A stretch of DNA of 64,000 bases from Sodiomyces alkalinus F11 (lineage: Eukaryota > Ascomycota > Sordariomycetes > Glomerellales > Plectosphaerellaceae): NCBI RefSeq assembly GCF_003711515.1, contig NW_021167081.1:2261170-2325169 (forward strand), read 5' to 3'. Both the position numbers and the translations under genes were made by a program. Positions 56,583 through 64,000 of this stretch are shown here, piece by piece; the stretch's first letter is position 1; the number at the start of each line of letters is the position of its first letter. The notes beneath the pieces are model-generated. The model did not search any database. It was given only the letters and a program-made list of their open reading frames with translations, and was not told the DNA's origin.

Positions 56583-56912
56583 TAATATACCCTATCCAGG
56601 TAAATCTCGAGCTAGCTAGTACTATCGGATATAGGGATTCTAGGGCTTAAGAGAGTAATCTTTACTATAGTAAATAGGGTATAATACAAATATCTTCCTC
56701 TAAACTAAGGGGCGAATAGCGCTAAGGATATATATCCCTCGCGGGCCCGGACTATTTATCGTCCGGTTCCTATACGAATATATAGTTGCGGATCTATACA
56801 GACGTATGGCTCTGGCCTAAATAAGCCGGTAGCTTAGGGCTATATGTTCGTATAGAGTTCGTGCTACGGGAATCTTATATGCATATAGTGCCTGCCTAAT
56901 ATAGTCATATTA
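56583..56912 (-). repeat. Element Z terminal repeat, right
   Basis: 330 bp, direct copy of 49282-49611. Confidence 0.85.
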
Positions 56913-56917
56913 CTTTC

Positions 56918-59090
56918 CATCATAAAAATAATAGTCAAGGGAAAACGCCCTTATAAACAGGATCTAAATCCGCCCTATTTAACCGATTAATTTAAATCTA
57001 TCGTAATTAGTTCCTCGATTCTGATTAGCCGGATCGGCTTAATTAGATTTATATCTATCGGGTCTACTATGCCCTCGGGGGCCGTTATTGTCATCGGTGC
57101 GGCTTTAGCGCGCTTAATCTCTTCGTGTAATTGTTTCGACTACTTAATACGATTCTTTTAATCTATTAAATTAAGATATGATTATAGTTATTTAATCTTT
57201 GTCTCTAGTAACGCCTTCGTTAATCCGTCTACGATTATATCCTTCGTGTTCATATACGTGACCTTAAAGAGTCCTTACTGTACTAACTAGCGTGCATACT
57301 AGTCATATATATTAATATAGCAAAGCCTTATTTATAGGCGGCATGCCTTCTTATTAACGAGGTTAATAGTTTGCTAATTATCGTAATATAGCTATAGTTA
57401 TTATTAATCTAGCCGAAGCTTTAAATCCCTTAATATCTGACTAACGCATAACGTCGCTTTTACCACCTTTATAAGAGTAAGTAATTCTGACTCTATTAAT
57501 AACGTCGTAACCGTCGGTTACTTACCCGCCTTTTAGTTAATAAATCCCCTAAAAAGCGTTATCGTATATCCTTATAAGCTCTTACAGTCTGGATTATCCC
57601 CGAAGAACGCATCGCTCGCGGTTAAGAAGAGTCTATCCCTACCGAATTCTAGGCAGTAATACCTTATATAATACAGGAATAACAGTACATATTAAGCCCT
57701 CTTAAGGTAGTTAGAGGAGGGGTTAATAGTATATTCGAAAAGCTTCGAATAGGCGAATATAATATCAGGTCTTATCACGACAACGGCGTATAGGGTTAAA
57801 CGGATTATAGCCTAGTATTAGCGGACCTCGGGAATTAACGCGCGGGTGCCGTCGCTTGGTATTAACAAGGACCTTTAGTGGTTTACGGCAAAGGATATCT
57901 GTATAGTATTGCACTCCGATCTTCTTTATATGGGAAGGTTATAAAAACTATAACCTACGGGTGGCTCTATTCCTTAGGACCTTAATCTCTAGAAATTAGC
58001 AGATTTCGTCGCCTTTAGATACCTTATAGCTCCTCTTAAGGGCAGTCTTAAGGTTATTAGCGTCCGTCTTACTATATCTATAGTAGATAAGTCCGATATC
58101 GTTAACGTAGAAGAATAGGATTAAACCGTTTTATGTTATAATATAGGGGTTATTAAGGATAGCCTCAATCCTATCTTCCATAGCATACCGCAAAATTCCT
58201 CTTACTATAGTAGTAGCGATATTCTTTAACCGAAAAGGGCTGTATATAATAGCATGACCTTACTTAGTACCTCGTAGCTTCATGGTGTCTTTATCAATAC
58301 TTTCTCTTTAAGACTAGTATTAACCAACGCGTTAACACCGTCGAACTAACTTATCTCTAGGTTAAATCGGGCCGTGATAGCTATTAGTATACGGAAGGAC
58401 CACGAGGCTAATATAGCGGCGTAGTTATCTTTAGTTTCCGACTATTTCTATTAATCCCCTTATACTATAAGGCGTGCCTTATACTTAAGGAGGGTTCTCT
58501 CCTTATTAAACTTATAAGTGTATACCTATCTATAAGTAAGGATTCATTACTTGTTCTTATTAGCCTGATTACTACTTACCTTATATTAGTAGCCTATTTA
58601 TCGGTGCCCTTTAAGGAGCTCCCGCTCGGCCTATAGCTACCGCTTCTATAACGGGTAGAGGCGTATATCGTGGTAGTAGTTTAGCGGAGGCGGGAGTTCC
58701 TCGCGGGTTAGTCGCAATAGCGGCTAGAAGGTGTTAAAGGGAGAGGGAGTTATAGTGCCGATATCGCTATTGTTAATAGCGTACTCTCTTATACGCGTAG
58801 GGTTATAAGTCCTTCTAGCGTTTAAGAACGCCTTTTAAATATTATCATTCTATCTCTTGTCGGCCGTGCAGAGGCTTATAATAGATAGGCGCGCGGGTAA
58901 TAGGTGTGTGGCTAACCGCTACCCCCTAGGGATATGCGCGGCCGCCCGTTATTAGTTATCGTCTTCTTTCGCCTCCGGACCCCGAAGTATAGCTAATACT
59001 ATAAGGAACGCACGCGTAGGATATTTTAGGGATATTAGAGACTTAGGAAACGGCTTAAAGCTTATAGTGGTAAACCCTGAAGTGTCTATA
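56918..59090 (-). pseudogene. Copia X right copy: pol (RNase H, RT), truncated
   Basis: The minus strand matches the left copia X from about 45310 down to about 43100, including the end of pol, RNase H (about 57400-57660) and RT (about 57800-58450; catalytic region near 58110-58130). Homology stops near 59090 in the linker repeats, where a gtgtgtgtgt run occurs. Gag, integrase and the 5' LTR are missing. Confidence 0.82.
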
Positions 59091-59608
59091 GTATATGTGT
59101 GTGTGTTTCTATTTAACGCCTTAGCGATACTTAGTCAATACTAGGACCGCGGCCCCTATTAGAGTATCGGGCGGTACGGGTTCTATATATATATACCAGG
59201 CCTATACAGTGCTAAGCGCTTAACTCTATAGCCTTTTTCTACTAAAATAAGCTAAATCCCGCACTATACTATTATGGTAGTATATAAGATTAAGATAGTA
59301 TTAAATAAGAGCATAAAAACTAAGGAAAATCTCGTATCACGCTGTACGCCCACGGGGGCCTTTATATATCCGCTCTTGCACTTGGTTTCGGTGGCTAGGT
59401 CCGATCCCTAGCCACTTAGCGCGCTAGGTTTAATCCCTAGTATACCGATAGTGCGACTGTTCTCGAGGATAATAGGTAAACCTTTTCTGGGAAGCCCGTT
59501 ATATTGTTAAGGGCGGCGAAAGCCATCCTATTCGTTAGGATTTGTCTAAGGGTCTAATAGGTATCGTAGCGATAAAGTCTATTACTATTCTTATCGTGGT
59601 GCTACAGC
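59091..59608. other. Unassigned stretch between two copia elements
   Basis: No protein domain. It contains an inverted repeat gtggctaggtccgatccctagccac at about 59390-59415 and the microsatellite boundary near 59100. Confidence 0.4.
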
Positions 59609-59770
59609 TGTCGAACAGACCATAGTCTTTTCGGTTATGTAACGGGCCGGATTGCCAAGAGTATAATCCGAGTAGACGCTTATAGTATCTGCACTATAGA
59701 AAATACTGTAGTAGCAGTTCCCTGACGGTTCAAGACAGATATAACTATATATAATTACTTTCATTAAATT
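59609..59770 (+). repeat. Probable 5' LTR of copia W
   Basis: It starts tgtcgaacagaccatagtct and precedes a copia gag. A diverged minus-strand relative lies at 38991-39138. The right boundary is uncertain. Confidence 0.5.
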
Positions 59771-59819
59771 TAATATATTTTATAAAGTTTTTGACTCCGC
59801 TTTATCTAGTAATTAAGAG

Positions 59820-62800
59820 TCTTACTTACTAAGTGAAAATCTACCCTTTACGCTTACTACTACCGATTAAAAAGCTATATAGCTACGCCGATATAATGTG
59901 TTTATCTATAACTAGAAAGATATCGGAGGATAAGCTAGTTACCTAGAAAACCCACCTTGATTAGGAGCTCTGGCGTAGCCACTACGAAGCTACGGCCGTT
60001 AATAACGAAGTCAGGGAATATATACGCCCTAACGATCATATTCTCGCCCCTTAAAAGCCTATTGTACCTTCCTACGCTAACTTTTAGCCTTAGCACATAA
60101 CCCTATAAGCAGAAGCTACCCTCTTAAAGTAGTTAGATCTAATACCTACTAGGTAGCGCGCCTACGATTCGGCGATATAACGCTAGAAGATATAGATGGA
60201 TAACTACGCTAAGTACGTTAAGGGTATTAGGACTAATTTGACCGAGCAGACTAATACTATTAACTAAAGCCGTAAGCTACTACTATATAACGCTATGCCT
60301 GAAGAGGTGTTTAAACCCGTCTGCCACGATACTACTTACTATATATCTACCCGCCGTAATAATACCTACGAACAGTATAATAAATATATCCGTAGTACGC
60401 TAACGACCCTAAAGAGGTTATAGAAGTGGTTATCGAGATAGTAGGAGCTGCTATAACGCCTTACAAACGTTATTTTAAAGTTTTAAAGCCTATAAGGTAT
60501 ATCTAGGTAGTAGACTTCTTTAAAGAGATACGTATAATAACTAGGCGCGACTAGACCGAGGCCTAGGGACGCTTTTTAGATAATAAAGTAGTCCTCCCCC
60601 AGGACCTTTATACCCTTGGTTAACGATATATCGAGACTAGACTTAAAGACTAAGGAAAACGCGGTAGCCACCGCGCTGCTATATTTCCGGCACCATATAT
60701 TAGAAGCGATAAGGGCGAAGGTACCCCGGATACCACGGCTAAGCCCGGAAAGAAGGGTGGCCGTGGGAAGAATAAAGCTAAGAATCTCTCTGCCGCTAGA
60801 TCTATAGCCATACCTTCTGCTACTTTAGCTAACCGCTCCTCTTCTAAACGCCGTTAATTTACCTTTCGGAATAGGGAGCTTTATCGCGTATATGCTATGT
60901 CTTATCACGATATTAACGCCTATTACTATATATTTCCGGAAATAGCGTTCGACGGTTAGACACCCTACGAAAACACTAAAATTATAGTCTAACGAATTCT
61001 TAAATACGACCCGCGATACGCGCGGAAGTAGAAGAACTACGCGCCGTAATAAAGGTGAAAAAGGCTATAAATCGGGACACCGTATAGCTTAAACAGGCGT
61101 GAGTTACTAGTAGTAGTGTCTCCTATGCGGCTAGCTTTATAGCAGGAGCCGCTACTATTAGCAACCCTTTTCGAGCCTCTAGTATACTTAATTCCGGTAC
61201 TACTATTTATATGTTTAACGATTTTTCCCGCTTTTTTAATTTTACCCCCTCCACGCAGGGAGACTATATAGTTAGAGGTAGTTCGTCGCTACCTATTAAA
61301 GGTTACGGTAATATAACCGTGAGAGTAAACGGACTAACAGGGGGCCTTGAATTTAGACTATTAAACGTCGTATACTACGAAGGATTTACCTCTAATTTAA
61401 TCTTAAACTAAGGGTTACGACTACGAGGATACTAATAGGATTAGAACCCACTAAATAATAACTGTCTTCGCCGTGCCGACGGATCTATACTATACTAGCT
61501 AAGTTATCACTTCGATTAAACCGTTATTGAGTACGTGCCCTACGATTCTAACTAATCTACGGCTGGTTTTCTAGGCTCTTCTACCCATAAAGACGTCCGA
61601 AAATCGACTATACATTATCTAAGCACTGCCGAGGGTATCTTATTAGTATCTACGGCTAGGGCATACTAGCTCTAAGCCGCTTAGGCACCTAGAAGAGTAG
61701 ACGCAGGGGGTTAAGACTAAGGGACTAATAACTATCCACTACGTAGCCTACGAGCTTATAAAGATACAAGGTATATTAGCAGGCACCCTCGCACGGCACT
61801 AACCTATGCAGGGGAACGGTAGGCGATTAAGTTTACGGATTCTAAACGAACGTCCGATAGTGATTCGCAGTTTATAATTTTCCCCCACTATTATAATAGC
61901 TTTACGTCCACCTACGTTATAAAGAGCAAACTAGCAGCGGATATCTTTATAATAATTAAGGAATTTCTCGCCTAGGTAAACCGTTAATTAGACTATAAGG
62001 TGCGCATTTTCGAAGCCAATTATAAGCTAACTTAATCTAACAATATTACCCTCTTTCTGTGCAAGGAGGGTATTCTGTAAGAGGTATCTACTGCTAATAT
62101 ACAAGCGTAAAACGGGAGCGCCAAACGCGATACTGCTATAGTGATTTCGAAGGGTTATACGATATATATCTACGTAAAGCTCCCACCGTTTATATAGCCT
62201 AAGGCTATTCCCACGGCTATATATGTTTATAACCGCACGCTACAATAGTAGTATAATAATAAGGATTAGAAAATGCTATATAAGGTCCTTTTTAAGAGCA
62301 AGCCGATCTTATTATATCTTCGAGCCTACGGTTACAAGGCGTACGTAATAACCAAGGACGCCTAAAAGGGCACTAATAAACTATTAAATCGTATCGCTCC
62401 TCGTGCCTGTATTAGATACCCCGTCGGCTACGATTTCACTAATATCTTTCGTATCTAGGTGCTAGGCCGTAGCCGTAACTATAACCGCGTTATATATACT
62501 CGCGACGTGGATTTCAACGAACAGGCCTTCTTTAACGGCGATATTAATACCTTTAAGGACGATCTTCGTTAATTAATAGAAGGGAAATTAGAAGACCTAA
62601 TTAGTTAGATTAAATAAGAAAGTGCTTGAGAGTCACGGCCGTTTATAGATATATAAGCTAAGGATCCCCCTATTTATATAACTGCTTATTTTAAACTTAA
62701 TAATATACTACTGCCCGTGCTCTTGCCGGGGTAAGACCCCTACGGATCCCCTCCCTCGGTATCGCCGAGATTATAGTCCGTAGTGCCCGGCCGTTAGGGG

Positions 62801-64000
62801 GCGGAAGAGGTTATCTTAAGTCTAGATAGAAAAGATTCAGGTCACGAACGGTATAATTTAGCTAGTATACCGTCTAATCACCGTCTATAGCCACTTAGTC
62901 CACAAATTCCTACTCGACTAGTAACCCCGCCGTCGGTTATAGCGCTAATAGTAGCCGTTATATTAGAAAATCGTGAATCCTTTACGGTTACAGCTATAGA
63001 GTTCCTTATAGATAGAGGAATATAGTACTGCGATACCCTTATAGTTACGGTTATAGGGCTCCTTATAGATAAAGGAGCACGACTAATTCGGTAAGGAGAT
63101 AGCTAGTAAAGAGACTATTAGGTAGCCGTCTTTAACGCTGGCCGCTATGCTACGAATATACGTATTGTCGATAGGACTCCGTTAACTAAATTATAGTTAA
63201 AAAGAACTACTACCATAACGCTAGAGCGATGTTTATCGCTACTACTTGAATCCACGGCCCTGATAGCAGCCTCAGGAAATATACCCCTGACGGTAGCCTC
63301 GACCTTGAAGATCTATTATAAAGACCTCCCTCCTCCTCCGAAAAACCCTTACGATATACCCTCGCACCCTAACGGCCACCTATGCTAATAGGTATAAGAA
63401 GACTACCTACGGAGCGATGAGGAGATATGGTAGTAGATACTAGTACTAGCGTCTATGATAGATAGAAATCAGGTTCTAAACTCGATATAGGTAATAATAT
63501 ATAAATTCGATAAGTATAGTTTTCTATATCAATATAAGGTAAAGCTAGTAGTATAAGGAGATTAGTAATATTAATCCTCCCTTAAGGAGATATACATAGC
63601 TATATTAGCCGGATAGTCGTTCCGCGCGTTCATAATCATCGCCGCCCGTTTTAACTTTACGCTAGTATAATTCGACGTTATAGACGCGTTTATACACCCG
63701 CCACTCCCCCACGATATTTTTATATTCCCGCCGCTAAGTTTCCCGGCCCCTAGGAGTCGTTTAAACCTGAAAAAGGCGTTTTTTTTTCTGATTCATTACG
63801 CGCTTGCAGCCCTAAAGCTATGGCGCGGCGCCCATCGCCCTAAGAGCGAGAGGCTATTAGAAGCTAGGTATAGTAAAATAAAAATAGAGCGTATTAAACA
63901 AAGGAAATCCTCCGTAATAATCTGCCTAATAAAACCTAATAGATAAAAAACGAAAGCAAAATAACTAGTCTGCAGGAATCGTGGTTTACGCCCTATACTA
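59820..64000 (+). pseudogene. Copia W gag-pol, running off the window
   Basis: Gag from about 59830 to 60900 (SYADIMCLSITRKISEDKL, NAMPEEVFKPVCHDTTYY). A protease-like region follows near 61211-61411 (IVRGSSSLPIKGYGNITV, LNVVYYEGFTSNLI, typical of the copia protease flank). Integrase runs at about 61700-62300 and ends in a copia-type tail (YNRVIYTRDVDFNEQAFF near 62480). The RT N-terminus starts near 63540 (QYKVKLVVQGDQQY, VIDAFIHPPLPHDIFI) and the catalytic box lies beyond the edge. TAA/TAG replace Gln/Trp; this copy keeps the longest open pieces among the plus-strand copias after Y. Confidence 0.8.

Larger units (their letters stand above)
49282..56912 (-). mobile_element. Element Z: 7631-bp element with 330-bp terminal direct repeats, no recognised polymerase
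   Basis: Two direct repeats of exactly 330 bp (49282-49611 and 56583-56912) bound the element. Each begins TAATAT and ends TATTA, as TGATAT...ATATCA would read after RIP. Flanks ttttc (49277-49281) and ctttc (56913-56917) form a near-perfect 5-bp target duplication, and the interrupted copia X sequence resumes cleanly on the right. I found no reverse transcriptase, integrase or transposase in the frames read, so it resembles a large non-autonomous LTR element. The minus strand is given because the only long frame lies there. Confidence 0.75.

Overview
The window looks like nuclear DNA of a filamentous ascomycete (Pezizomycotina). It is almost entirely a nest of dead retrotransposons, with one intact host gene. 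Over most of its length CpA and TpG are nearly absent and TpA is very frequent, while CpG, CpC and CpT remain, so G+C stays moderate. This is the footprint of repeat-induced point mutation (RIP, C to T at CpA on either strand). Reading frames of transposon proteins are recognisable, but in the frames read here nearly every stop is a TAA or TAG where Gln (CAA/CAG) or Trp (TGG) is expected, and Cys/His zinc ligands are often Tyr. Because TGA is also depleted by RIP, a frame that is open once TAA/TAG are ignored is weak evidence of coding; I relied on domain motifs where possible.

Layout, left to right. 1-6573: two gypsy fragments on the minus strand (a gag with a 193-bp LTR, and a chromovirus-type pol), with an unidentified plus-strand frame between them. 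6574-18910: a copia element (C1) split by a complete Tad-type LINE (8813-14997) that has an 11-bp target duplication. 18911-22624: a plus-strand gypsy with the same 193-bp LTR type, cut by copia Y (22625 to about 28290). About 28290-29180: a nuclear copy of mitochondrial DNA carrying the 3' part of an rnl (LSU rRNA) exon, an intron start and rps3. 29200-38650: a LINE fragment, two gypsy pol regions, minisatellites and a 10-N assembly gap. 39318-45650: a complete copia element (family X) with 263-bp LTRs and the 5-bp target duplication gttag.

45656-48530 is a small island without RIP. It holds one gene for a three-LIM-domain protein of the fungal paxillin-like type (two exons, about 773 residues). 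Immediately right of it lies a second copia X in opposite orientation, so the gene sits between two element 3' LTRs. The right copy carries a solo LTR of copia Y inside its LTR and is split by a 7631-bp element Z with 330-bp terminal direct repeats. Z contains no polymerase that I can recognise, but has a long unidentified minus-strand frame and a small Tc1/mariner-like MITE. 59609-64000 begins another copia (W) that runs off the window.

The host gene and the mitochondrial insert are single-copy and keep their CpA/TpG, while all repeated sequence is mutated; the short MITE is also spared. The only gene likely to be functional is the LIM protein gene; everything else is mobile-element debris, useful for reconstructing insertion order and RIP history.
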